NCBI GenBank assembly: GCA_964594965.1
Contig: CAZQMX010000005.1
Coordinates: 1 to 36,054, forward strand
DNA: 36,054 bases
Reading direction: 5' to 3'
Source: CAZQMX01 sp964594965
GTDB taxonomy: Bacteria; Patescibacteriota; Minisyncoccia; Portnoybacterales; UBA2143
The first letter of the stretch is position 1, and every line of letters starts with the position of its first letter. The translations under genes and the position numbers were made by a program. This document shows positions 22,831 to 29,665 of this stretch, piece after piece. The notes under the pieces were generated by a model. It worked only from the letters and a program-made list of their open reading frames with translations, was not told where the DNA came from and ran no database searches.

Positions 22831-24114
22831 ATGATTCTATTAGAAAAACTCCTTTTTTATTTCCTAATCTTTTCTATTCCTTTCCAGACGAGAAAAATAC
22901 TTTTTCAATTTGGAAACGGATTTAATGAATGGACAAGTGTCTATTTGTATTTAACCGATATTCTTTTGATTTTAATTCTTTTTCTCTGGTTCTGGCGATT
23001 AAGAAAAGAAAGGTTCTTAAAAAATACTAATAAAGAATGGTTTGGAAAAAAAGTCAGATATTTTGGTCTTTGGCTGGTTCTTTTTCTTATAATCGCCTTC
23101 ATTTCTCTAATTCGGGCCCAGAATATTCAACTTGGCTTTTATGCCTGGTTTAAATTATTGGAGTTTATTCTCCTGTTTTTTTATCTGAAACTTAATTTTA
23201 ATTCTCTTTTTAGTTTCAGACACATGGCTCAGGTTTTGGTTGCCAGTGGTTTGCTCCAATCCTTAATTGCTCTTGGGCAATATATTAATCAGAAGAGTTT
23301 GGGTCTTTGGTATTTAACTGAAAGTCCTTTAGGGATTGATATGGCTGGCGTGGCTAAATTTACTGCCGGGGGAATAAAACTTATCCGGGCTTATGGCAGT
23401 TTGCCCCATCCTAATTTGTTGGCGGTTTTTCTTTTCTTTTGTCTTTTCTGCCTTTTTTATCTTTGGTTCAATAAAAAATATTCCTTAAAAGGCTATCTGT
23501 TTTTATCGGTCATTTTCTTTTTTCTTTTTTTCTCTCTTTTCCTGACATTTTCCCGTTTAGTTATTTCTACTTTTCTGTTGGCTAGCATCATCTATTTTGT
23601 CATTCTTTTTAAAAAACGAAAAAAACAGATCTTTTCTTTATTTTGTTTGTTTCTTGTTTTATGTTCCATGTTCCTTGTTTTCGCCTGGCCTGAAATTAAC
23701 TCAAGATTCTATATTTCTCCCGGCGAACAGGCTGTTAGTTTACGCTCTTTTTATAATGAAACTGCTTTCGAAATTATTAGTCAGCGTCCTTTACTGGGTG
23801 TTGGTTTGGGTAATTTTGTCTGGAATATTAAAGAAATGTTTAATCTTCTGCCCAATTGGATTCATCAGCCGGTTCATAATCTCTATTTGCTCATTGCTTC
23901 AGAAACTGGCTTAACTGGATTAGTTATCTTTTTGTTTTTTCTTTTTCAATTATTAAAAAGGTCTTTTAAAAAAGAGAAAACAGTTCTTTTGATTCTTATT
24001 TCCTCTTTTCTTTTTATTGGTTTCTTTGATCATTTTTTCTGGACACTTCAACAGGGCCAATTAATCTTTTGGCTTACTCTAGGGCTTCTGGCTAATAAAT
24101 TATCCACAATTTGA
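22831..24114 (+). CDS. O-antigen ligase-like polytopic membrane protein
   Basis: The 427-residue protein has about ten or more hydrophobic segments and the Wzy_C/O-antigen ligase layout: a long periplasmic-type loop region after the middle (ISPGEQAVSLRSFYNETAFEIISQRPLLGVGLGNF) followed by HQPVHNLYLLIASETGLTGLVIFLFFL, the pattern used by WaaL ligases, Wzy polymerases and protein O-glycosylases. The donor and acceptor cannot be read from sequence; a surface polysaccharide or glycoprotein function is likely. GGGGGG lies upstream of the ATG as a ribosome site. It closes the operon that begins at ruvA. Confidence 0.85.
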   Translation: MILLEKLLFYFLIFSIPFQTRKILFQFGNGFNEWTSVYLYLTDILLILILFLWFWRLRKERFLKNTNKEWFGKKVRYFGLWLVLFLIIAFISLIRAQNIQLGFYAWFKLLEFILLFFYLKLNFNSLFSFRHMAQVLVASGLLQSLIALGQYINQKSLGLWYLTESPLGIDMAGVAKFTAGGIKLIRAYGSLPHPNLLAVFLFFCLFCLFYLWFNKKYSLKGYLFLSVIFFFLFFSLFLTFSRLVISTFLLASIIYFVILFKKRKKQIFSLFCLFLVLCSMFLVFAWPEINSRFYISPGEQAVSLRSFYNETAFEIISQRPLLGVGLGNFVWNIKEMFNLLPNWIHQPVHNLYLLIASETGLTGLVIFLFFLFQLLKRSFKKEKTVLLILISSFLFIGFFDHFFWTLQQGQLIFWLTLGLLANKLSTI

Positions 24115-24138
24115 CCAGGATAATCATAGGGGTATAAT
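24111..24138 (+). promoter_or_regulatory. Promoter of the endonuclease-Q-like gene, leaderless type
   Basis: TTGACC (24111-24116), 16-base spacer, perfect TATAAT (24133-24138), then 6 bases to the ATG. The -35 box overlaps the stop codon of the preceding gene. Confidence 0.75.
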
Positions 24139-24144
24139 GGGGAT

Positions 24145-25449
24145 ATGAAATTCATTGCTGACTTTCATATTCACTCCAAATATTCCCGGGCAACATCCCG
24201 GGATATGGATGTTGAGAATCTGGACAAGTGGGCTAAAATCAAAGGTATCAAAGTTTTAGGGACAGGTGATTTTACCCACCCTTTGTGGATTAAGGAATTG
24301 AAGTCAAAATTAGAACCGGCCGAACCCGGTCTTTTTAAAATTAAAAAACTGAAGCAGATTTCTGTTCTGAAAAATGATTGGATGCCGGACAACAACAGGG
24401 AATCGCTTGATGAAGGAACCCGCTTTATCCTAACTGCTGAAATCAGTTGTATTTATTCAAAGAATGACCGAACTAGAAAAATCCATATCATTGTTTTGGC
24501 GCCTGATTTTAAAACTGTTGAAAAGATTAATACCCGATTAAGCTGGATTGGTAATATTAAGTCAGACGGACGACCAATTTTAGGACTCGATGCCAAAGAA
24601 TTGGCTAAAATAATTTTAGCGGCCAATGAGAATTGCCTGATTATTCCGGCCCATATCTGGACACCCTGGTTTTCTTTGTTCGGGGCCAATTCCGGCTTTG
24701 ATGCGGTTGAAGAATGCTTTGATGAGTATTCGAGATACATTTATGCCGTTGAAACCGGGCTTTCTTCTGACCCGCCAATGAACTGGCGCTGGTCTCATTT
24801 GGATAAATACGCTTTAATTTCAAACAGCGATTCCCATTCGCCGCAGCGAATAGGAAGAGAAGCCAATGTCTTTGATGCCGAGCTAAGTTATCCGGCAATT
24901 TCAGACGCAATCAAAAGCAGGAATCCAGAAAAGTTTTTAGAAACAATTGAGTTCTTCCCCGAAGAGGGAAGATACCATTATGACGGGCATCGGAATTGTC
25001 AAATATCTTTAAAACCGCTTGAATCGAAAGAATTAAAAAATGTTTGCCCAAAATGCGGCAAGCCTTTGACTATTGGAACGCTTCACCGGATTGAAGATTT
25101 AGCTGATAGAAAAGAGGGAGAAGAACCAGAAAGAATGGTTCCTTTCAGATATTCAATTCCTTTGGAAGAAATTATTGCTGATGCCAAAGGAATGGGAGTT
25201 GGAACCAAAACAGTCAGGGGAGAATACAAGAACCTGATTAAAAGTTTTGGAACGGAGTTTAAGATTCTTTTGAATAAGAGCCCGGAACAAATTGAGCGGG
25301 TCAGTTCTCCGGAAATTGCCATGGGAATTGACCGGGTTCGCCAGGGTAAGGTTGAAATTAATCCCGGGCATGATGGGGAATATGGTCAGATTAAAATCTT
25401 TAATGAAGAAGAAAGAGGGAATTTTACTAGACAAGAGAGCTTATTTTAG
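24145..25449 (+). CDS. PHP-domain protein, endonuclease Q-like
   Basis: Predicted DNA repair nuclease that cuts DNA at deaminated bases (uracil, hypoxanthine). The 434-residue protein opens with the PHP metal motif DFHIHSKYSRATS (residues 6-18), continues with VLGTGDFTHPLW, IIPAHIWTPWFSLFG, and LISNSDSHSPQRIGREANVF, and has a zinc-finger region with CPKCGKPLTIGTLHR near residue 297. A C-terminal PolC/UvrD-like segment follows (EYKNLIKSFGTEFKILLNKSPEQIERV). This arrangement matches endonuclease Q, known from archaea and some bacteria. It is followed in the same region by PolX, another PHP-containing repair enzyme. Leaderless promoter, no Shine-Dalgarno site. Confidence 0.87.
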   Translation: MKFIADFHIHSKYSRATSRDMDVENLDKWAKIKGIKVLGTGDFTHPLWIKELKSKLEPAEPGLFKIKKLKQISVLKNDWMPDNNRESLDEGTRFILTAEISCIYSKNDRTRKIHIIVLAPDFKTVEKINTRLSWIGNIKSDGRPILGLDAKELAKIILAANENCLIIPAHIWTPWFSLFGANSGFDAVEECFDEYSRYIYAVETGLSSDPPMNWRWSHLDKYALISNSDSHSPQRIGREANVFDAELSYPAISDAIKSRNPEKFLETIEFFPEEGRYHYDGHRNCQISLKPLESKELKNVCPKCGKPLTIGTLHRIEDLADRKEGEEPERMVPFRYSIPLEEIIADAKGMGVGTKTVRGEYKNLIKSFGTEFKILLNKSPEQIERVSSPEIAMGIDRVRQGKVEINPGHDGEYGQIKIFNEEERGNFTRQESLF

Positions 25450-25482
25450 GTATGGTATTTGAAAACAAAAAGGAGGTGGCTG

Positions 25483-25722
25483 ATGGAAAATCTGGGATAT
25501 GGAAGTATAGCGAGTGAGCCCGTTTATCAGTACTTCTGCCCAAATTGCACGGCTGGAATTGGACAAATAACATTAATTACTAAGAATGGAAGTATCTTGA
25601 GGGTTGATGTATTTGGTCGATTCCTGATTTTCCGCTGTAACAACATATTTTGTAATAGAAAAATATTTGTGGCAGAAGACAAAGGAGGATGCTATAGAGA
25701 TCTTTTATTGCTATATACTTAA
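25483..25722 (+). CDS. Small Cys-rich protein of unknown function (79 aa)
   Basis: Function not recognised. It has two cysteine pairs, CPNC near residue 19 and CNNIFC near residue 53, plus a later Cys, arranged like a zinc ribbon, with strand-rich sequence between (ITLITKNGSILRVDVFGRFLIFRC). AAAAGGAGG lies 8 bases before the ATG at 25483, a very strong ribosome site, so this start is preferred to the in-frame TTG upstream. It lies between two DNA repair genes. It resembles the other small zinc-type proteins of the window in size and in ribosome site, not in sequence. Confidence 0.65.
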   Translation: MENLGYGSIASEPVYQYFCPNCTAGIGQITLITKNGSILRVDVFGRFLIFRCNNIFCNRKIFVAEDKGGCYRDLLLLYT

Positions 25723-25770
25723 GTTCAAAATCGGGGCTGTTGTTCAAAGGGACGACAGCTCTTCCATTTA

Positions 25771-25779
25771 TGCTACAAT
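25771..25779 (+). promoter_or_regulatory. Extended -10 promoter of yidD
   Basis: TGCTACAAT: TACAAT (25774-25779) with an upstream TGn extension, 6 bases before the ATG. No convincing -35 box. Confidence 0.5.
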
Positions 25780-25785
25780 ATCAAT

Positions 25786-26004
25786 ATGAAATCAGTTGTT
25801 TTGCTTTTAATTAAAACCTATCAAAAGACCATTTCGCCCGATCACGGCGCTTTTCCGATTCTGCGGGTTATGGGCCAATGCCGCCATTATCCAACCTGTT
25901 CCCAATATACATATAATTCAATTGAAGAATATGGAGTCCTGAAAGGTCTTTGGCTGGGAATGAAAAGAATTTCTACTTGTCATCCCTGGGGCAAGGGGGT
26001 ATGA
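25786..26004 (+). CDS. yidD: Membrane protein insertion efficiency factor YidD
   Basis: Small membrane-associated protein thought to help YidC-dependent insertion at the inner membrane. The 72-residue sequence shows LLIKTYQKTISP, CRHYPTCSQYTYNSIEEYGVLKGLWLGMKRISTCHPWGKGV, that is the family motifs with conserved Cys and the HPW ending. Usually the gene sits with rpmH-rnpA-yidC; here it is on its own between DNA repair genes. Its extended -10 box ends 6 bases before the ATG. The promoter of polX lies inside its 3' end. Confidence 0.93.
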   Translation: MKSVVLLLIKTYQKTISPDHGAFPILRVMGQCRHYPTCSQYTYNSIEEYGVLKGLWLGMKRISTCHPWGKGV

Positions 26005-26005
26005 T
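25977..26005 (+). promoter_or_regulatory. Promoter of polX, leaderless type, inside yidD
   Basis: TTGTCA (25977-25982), 17-base spacer, TATGAT (26000-26005), 6 bases to the ATG. The -10 box overlaps the yidD stop codon. Same hexamers and spacings as ruvA. Confidence 0.75.
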
Positions 26006-26011
26006 AAGAAT

Positions 26012-27745
26012 ATGAAAAACCTGGAATTAGCTCAAATCTTTTACCAGATATCTGAATTCCTTGAAATGAAAGAGGATGGTTTTCGAGCCCGGGCTTACTC
26101 AAAGGTTGCCCGGGTTTTAGAATCGATGGAAAAAGATATTAAAGAAATTTATCAAGAAGGCGGATTAAAAGAATTAGAAAAAATTCCCGGAGTAGGTAAA
26201 AATATTGCTCAAAAAATTGAGGAGTTTATTAAAACCGGGAAAGTAAAAGAATATCAAAGATTAAAAAAAGAATCACCGGTTGATGTTGAGTCATTAACTA
26301 AAGTTGAATCCATTGGCCCGCAAAAAATCAAGGCCCTTTACAAGAAATTAGGAATTAAGAATCTGAAAGATTTGGAAAAAGCAGCTAAAAAAGGAAAAAT
26401 CAGGGATTTGGATGATTTCGGTCCAAAAAGCGAAGAAAATATTTTACAAGCGATTGAATTTGTTAAATCAAGTAAAGGCAGATTCCTTTTGGGCTCAATT
26501 TTACCGGTGGTCAGAGAAATTGTTAGTCGTCTTGAAGAGTTGCCGGAGACCGGCAAAGTCAGTTTTGCCGGCTCAATCAGAAGAATGAAAGAAACTATTG
26601 GCGATATTGATATTTTAGTCACATCTTCCAAACCGGATAAGGTTATGGATTTCTTTGTTAAAATGCCGGGAGTGGTTAAAATCTGGGCCAAAGGACCAAC
26701 CAAATCATCAGTCAGATTAAAAAATGGATTTGATTGTGATTTGAGAGTGATTAAAAGAGAAAGTTTTGGCGCTGCTCTCCAATATTTTACCGGCAGCAAA
26801 GACCATAATATTTTAACCAGACGATTAGCGATAAAAAAGAAACTGAAATTAAATGAATACGGAGTTTATCGGAATAAGAAGAGAATTGCCGGTAAAAATG
26901 AAAAGGAAGTCTACAATTCAATTGGTCTGCCCTACATTGAACCGGAATTAAGGACTAATAGTGGTGAAATTGAAGCCGCCCTTCGACAAGCTCAGGGTAA
27001 ACTTAATGGATTGCCTAATGTTATCGGCTACGGTGATATTAAGGGAGAGACCCAATGTCATACCAATTGGTCTGATGGAGTTCAAAGTATTAAGGAAATG
27101 GCCAAAGCCGCCAAGAGAATGAATTACCAATATATTGTTATCACTGACCACGCCGGGTTTTTAAGAATTGCTAATGGTTTGGATGAAAAAAGATTATTAA
27201 ATCAAATGAAAGAAATAGACAGGGTTGACAAAGAAGTTTCTGGGATTAAAATACTCAAAGGAGCAGAGGTTGATATTAGGAATGATGGAACATTAGCAAT
27301 CAAGGACGAAGTTTTGTCTAAATTAGACATAGTTATTGCTAGTATTCACTCTGGATTCAAGATGAATAAGGAAGATATGACTAAAAGATTAATGCGAGCA
27401 ATAGAAAATCCTAATATTGATATTATTGCTCATCCAACCGGAAGAGTTATTCAGAAGAGAGAAGGATATACTTTTGATTTTGATAAGGTTTTCCAAATAG
27501 CCAAAAAGAATAAAACTGCTTTGGAAATTAACGCTCATTTTAGCCGTCTTGATTTAAAAGACACTGATATTCGCCAGGCAATTAAAGCCGGAGTTAAATT
27601 AACCATTGGTACTGATGCTCATAGTTTTAATCAGTTTCCAGTGATGGAATTAGGCATTGCCCAGGCCAGAAGAGGTTGGGCTGAAAAGAAGGATATATTA
27701 AATACAAAATCGTATAAAGAGTTCTTAAAATATTTTGAGAAATAG
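26012..27745 (+). CDS. polX: DNA polymerase/3'-5' exonuclease PolX
   Basis: Family X repair polymerase fused to a PHP domain, for base-excision gap filling. The 577-residue protein has the N-terminal 8-kDa and helix-hairpin-helix region (EKIPGVGKNIAQKIEEFI, SIGPQKIKALYKKLGI), the nucleotidyltransferase core (SFAGSIRRMKETIGDIDILVTS-like region with the acidic pair, GFDCDLRVI) and a C-terminal PHP domain (CHTNWSDGVQSIKEMAKAA, VITDHAG, VDIRNDG, IIAHPTGR, TIGTDAHSF). Seven or so residues in the linker between polymerase and PHP domains, ALRQAQGKL at about 322-330, are encoded by a palindromic repeat inserted in frame. Leaderless promoter inside yidD. Confidence 0.96.
   Translation: MKNLELAQIFYQISEFLEMKEDGFRARAYSKVARVLESMEKDIKEIYQEGGLKELEKIPGVGKNIAQKIEEFIKTGKVKEYQRLKKESPVDVESLTKVESIGPQKIKALYKKLGIKNLKDLEKAAKKGKIRDLDDFGPKSEENILQAIEFVKSSKGRFLLGSILPVVREIVSRLEELPETGKVSFAGSIRRMKETIGDIDILVTSSKPDKVMDFFVKMPGVVKIWAKGPTKSSVRLKNGFDCDLRVIKRESFGAALQYFTGSKDHNILTRRLAIKKKLKLNEYGVYRNKKRIAGKNEKEVYNSIGLPYIEPELRTNSGEIEAALRQAQGKLNGLPNVIGYGDIKGETQCHTNWSDGVQSIKEMAKAAKRMNYQYIVITDHAGFLRIANGLDEKRLLNQMKEIDRVDKEVSGIKILKGAEVDIRNDGTLAIKDEVLSKLDIVIASIHSGFKMNKEDMTKRLMRAIENPNIDIIAHPTGRVIQKREGYTFDFDKVFQIAKKNKTALEINAHFSRLDLKDTDIRQAIKAGVKLTIGTDAHSFNQFPVMELGIAQARRGWAEKKDILNTKSYKEFLKYFEK
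26979..26997. repeat. Palindromic repeat inside polX
   Basis: CCCTTCGACAAGCTCAGGG is a short palindrome of the type that recurs in many bacterial genomes and is often translated as LRQAQGK. It sits in the PolX linker between polymerase and PHP domains and keeps the frame. Confidence 0.7.
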
Positions 27746-27774
27746 TTATTTAACTTATGAAGGGAGGGATTTCA

Positions 27775-28053
27775 GTGAATTACTTAGATTTTAATGGCGT
27801 TGAAGTTAATCTTAAATCAGCGAAATTAGCATTGGGGATTATCCAAAGGTGTTTTGAAGAAGCAAAAGAGGAACTAAACACAAACCTGGGTGAAAAAAGC
27901 CTGAATCCAAAAGAAAAAGGAACATTAGAGGAAATCCTGGCGCCATTTCTGAGAGATCTCTTGACGGTTGCTAACACTGCTATCCAATGCCATGAGATTG
28001 GCTCTCGGCTTGAAAGCGGAGGAAAAAAGAAACAGTGGTGGCGATTCTGGTAA
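27775..28053 (+). CDS. Uncharacterised soluble protein (92 aa), GTG start
   Basis: No family is recognised. A highly charged helical protein: NYLDFNGVEVNLKSAKLALGIIQRCFEEAKEELN at the start, LNPKEKGTLEEILAPFLRDLLTVANTAIQCHEIGSRL in the middle and a tail GGKKKQWWRFW, basic and Trp-rich. The ATG at 27757 is in frame, but GGGAGGG lies 6 bases before the GTG at 27775 with nothing before the ATG, so the GTG is preferred. It starts shortly after polX and may be co-transcribed with it. Confidence 0.6.
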   Translation: MNYLDFNGVEVNLKSAKLALGIIQRCFEEAKEELNTNLGEKSLNPKEKGTLEEILAPFLRDLLTVANTAIQCHEIGSRLESGGKKKQWWRFW

Positions 28054-28062
28054 TGACAAAAA

Positions 28063-28094
28063 GACTGTGCTTGTGAGAAGTCATAAGCGCAGTC
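28063..28094 (+). terminator. Hairpin after the 92-aa gene
   Basis: GACTGTGCTT pairs with AAGCGCAGTC (10 bp, one G-U) around a 12-base loop. ATTTAATCT follows, so it is a possible terminator or an mRNA-stabilising hairpin just before vanZ. Confidence 0.5.
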
Positions 28095-28103
28095 ATTTAA
28101 TCT

Positions 28104-28481
28104 ATGAACAAAAAATTAAAAAACTGGTTTCTGGTTGTTTTATGGATAGGAATAATTTTCTTTTTTTCCCATCAGCCGGAATTAAAATCTGACTTACCCA
28201 ATCAGTGGGATTTTATTCTAAGAAAATTAGCTCATATTACCGAATATGCCATTTTAACTTTTCTTTTAATCCGGGCTTTATCAAATTACCAATTAAGCAA
28301 AAGAAAAATTATTCTCTGGTCTGTAATTTTAGCAATTCTCTACGCCATTTCCGATGAATACCATCAAACCTTCATTTTCGGAAGAGAAGGAACAATTAGA
28401 GATGTTTGCATTGACAGTTCTGGCGTATTTTTTGCTTTACTTTTCCATATTTTTAAGTATAATATTAATAGGCGCCTGTAG
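28104..28481 (+). CDS. VanZ-family membrane protein
   Basis: Small polytopic protein of 125 residues with four hydrophobic segments (WFLVVLWIGIIFFFSHQPE, LAHITEYAILTFLLIRAL, IILWSVILAILYAISDEYHQTF and DVCIDSSGVFFALLFHIF). The signature HITEYAILTFLL and SDEYHQTFIFGREGTIRDVCIDSSGV matches VanZ, a family linked to low-level teicoplanin resistance in some Gram-positives but found widely with unclear roles. The stop codon sits directly against tRNA-Arg, inside a tandem 10-base duplication of the tRNA 5' end. Confidence 0.9.
   Translation: MNKKLKNWFLVVLWIGIIFFFSHQPELKSDLPNQWDFILRKLAHITEYAILTFLLIRALSNYQLSKRKIILWSVILAILYAISDEYHQTFIFGREGTIRDVCIDSSGVFFALLFHIFKYNINRRL
28436..28463 (+). promoter_or_regulatory. 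Putative tRNA-Arg promoter inside vanZ
   Basis: TTTACT, 16-base spacer, perfect TATAAT (28458-28463), 18 bases before the mature tRNA 5' end. Confidence 0.4.
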
Positions 28482-28555
28482 CTCCCTGTAGCTCAACTGG
28501 ATAGAGCGTCGCCCTTCTAAGGCGGATGTTGGGGGTTCGAGTCCTCCCAGGGAGG
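28482..28555 (+). tRNA. tRNA-Arg (anticodon TCT)
   Basis: Acceptor CTCCCTG/CAGGGAG, D arm GCTC/GAGC, anticodon stem TCGCC/GGCGG with loop CTTCTAA (anticodon TCT), T arm GGGG-TTCGAGT-CCTC type, discriminator G. No CCA. The tRNA 5' sequence CCTGTAGCTC is preceded by an exact copy of the same 10 bases. Confidence 0.93.
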
Positions 28556-28574
28556 CTTGTATGATATTGGGTTC

Positions 28575-28692
28575 GCCCGGTCATCCGACCGGGCGCCCCG
28601 TCGAATGACGGGGCGACTCCCTCCAGGCGTGCTAAATTGCCAGTCCAAATCTCTGATTTGGAAACGCAATTAGTCCCGTCGGATGACGGGAC
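28575..28692. repeat. Cluster of three palindromic hairpins between tRNA-Arg and tRNA-His
   Basis: GCCCGGTC/GACCGGGC (28575-28594), GCCCCGTC/GACGGGGC (28595-28614) and GTCCCGTC/GACGGGAC (28673-28692), each an 8-bp stem with a 4-base loop. The first two are back to back, like the double hairpins inside nusA. A smaller CCAAATC/GATTTGG hairpin lies between. They look like one REP-like family with stems of type CCCGTC/GACGGG. Confidence 0.85.
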
Positions 28693-28697
28693 CAGAT

Positions 28698-28769
28698 GGT
28701 GCCTATAGTTTAATGGTAAAACTCCGCTCTGTGGCAGCGGTATCGAGAGTTCGATTCTCTCTAGGCACC
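28698..28769 (+). tRNA. tRNA-His (anticodon GTG)
   Basis: Cloverleaf with the extra 5' G (G-1) paired to C73 that defines histidine tRNAs. Acceptor GTGCCTA/TAGGCAC, D arm GTTT/AAAC, anticodon stem CCGCT/AGCGG with loop CTGTGGC (anticodon GTG), T arm GAGAG-TTCGATT-CTCTC. The variable loop is short (4 bases). No full CCA is encoded. Confidence 0.95.
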
Positions 28770-28795
28770 CAGGTTTCTTAATTACGGGATAATAT

Positions 28796-29665
28796 ATGCT
28801 TGCGATTTTAACAATTAATGTTGCTGCTCTCTCTTTTAATTTTTTAGGAATTCCAATTTTCCAGCCAATTCCATACCCAGAGCAGAGATTAGAGAAGATT
28901 GTTGAGAATGTAATTAGATTAAACCCAGACATTATTACTTTTCAGGAAGTTTTTTCTCAAGAGGATAAAGAGTATTTAATCGAGCAATTGAAAGAAGATT
29001 ATCCTTATCATGCCTTTGCTGGTAGCCAGGAATTTCCAAGAAGCGGGTTGATAACTTTTTCAAAAAGCGAGATTGTTAATAAAGAGTTTACCCCATTTGA
29101 TAGCGTTAGTTATCTTGAGAGGTCGTTTTTAGATAAAGGATTTCTGATTGTTACATTAAAGGATAAGATTAAACTGGTAAATACTCATACAACAGCCGGA
29201 GGATTGTTTTCCCGGCCAGAAAGCAAGCATATCGAGAAAATTAGAAGGAATCAGATAGAACAATTGATTAAGGCAGTCAGAGAAGATGAAAATGATATTT
29301 CCTATCTACTGACCGGTGATTTCAATACGGGTCCCCGGGTATCAGTCGATAACTATAATCAGATGATAGAAAATGATTTTCATGATTCATTTGCTGTTGA
29401 TGAAGAGGCAAAAGGCAAAGATCCGGTTCAATTTACCTGGGATTCAAATAATATTTTTAACAGATTAGGCTTTTTCAGGTCTTCGCCGTCTCAGAGAGTT
29501 GACCATATCTTTATTGACAAAAAGGACTATTTAAAGAAATATGAGTTAGTTGATGCAAGAATAGTCTTAGATGATATCTGGTTTACTCCTGACAAGACAA
29601 AAAAGAAAATTCCTTTATCAGACCATTACGGTCTATTCGTAAAACTAAATCAAATTAAAAACTAA
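28796..29665 (+). CDS. Endonuclease/exonuclease/phosphatase-family hydrolase
   Basis: Metal-dependent phosphodiesterase fold of 289 residues: the metal-binding Glu in DIITFQEVFSQED, the SGLITFSKSEI core, LVNTHTTAGG, LLTGDFNTGPR (Asp and Asn of the active site), SQRVDHIFIDKKDY, and the terminal LSDHYGLFVKL (Asp-His pair). The group includes DNases, inositol phosphatases and sphingomyelinase-like enzymes, so the substrate is unknown. No clear signal peptide is seen, though the N-terminus is hydrophobic (LAILTINVAALSF) as the first strand of the fold. The stop overlaps the mscS start. Confidence 0.87.
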   Translation: MLAILTINVAALSFNFLGIPIFQPIPYPEQRLEKIVENVIRLNPDIITFQEVFSQEDKEYLIEQLKEDYPYHAFAGSQEFPRSGLITFSKSEIVNKEFTPFDSVSYLERSFLDKGFLIVTLKDKIKLVNTHTTAGGLFSRPESKHIEKIRRNQIEQLIKAVREDENDISYLLTGDFNTGPRVSVDNYNQMIENDFHDSFAVDEEAKGKDPVQFTWDSNNIFNRLGFFRSSPSQRVDHIFIDKKDYLKKYELVDARIVLDDIWFTPDKTKKKIPLSDHYGLFVKLNQIKN

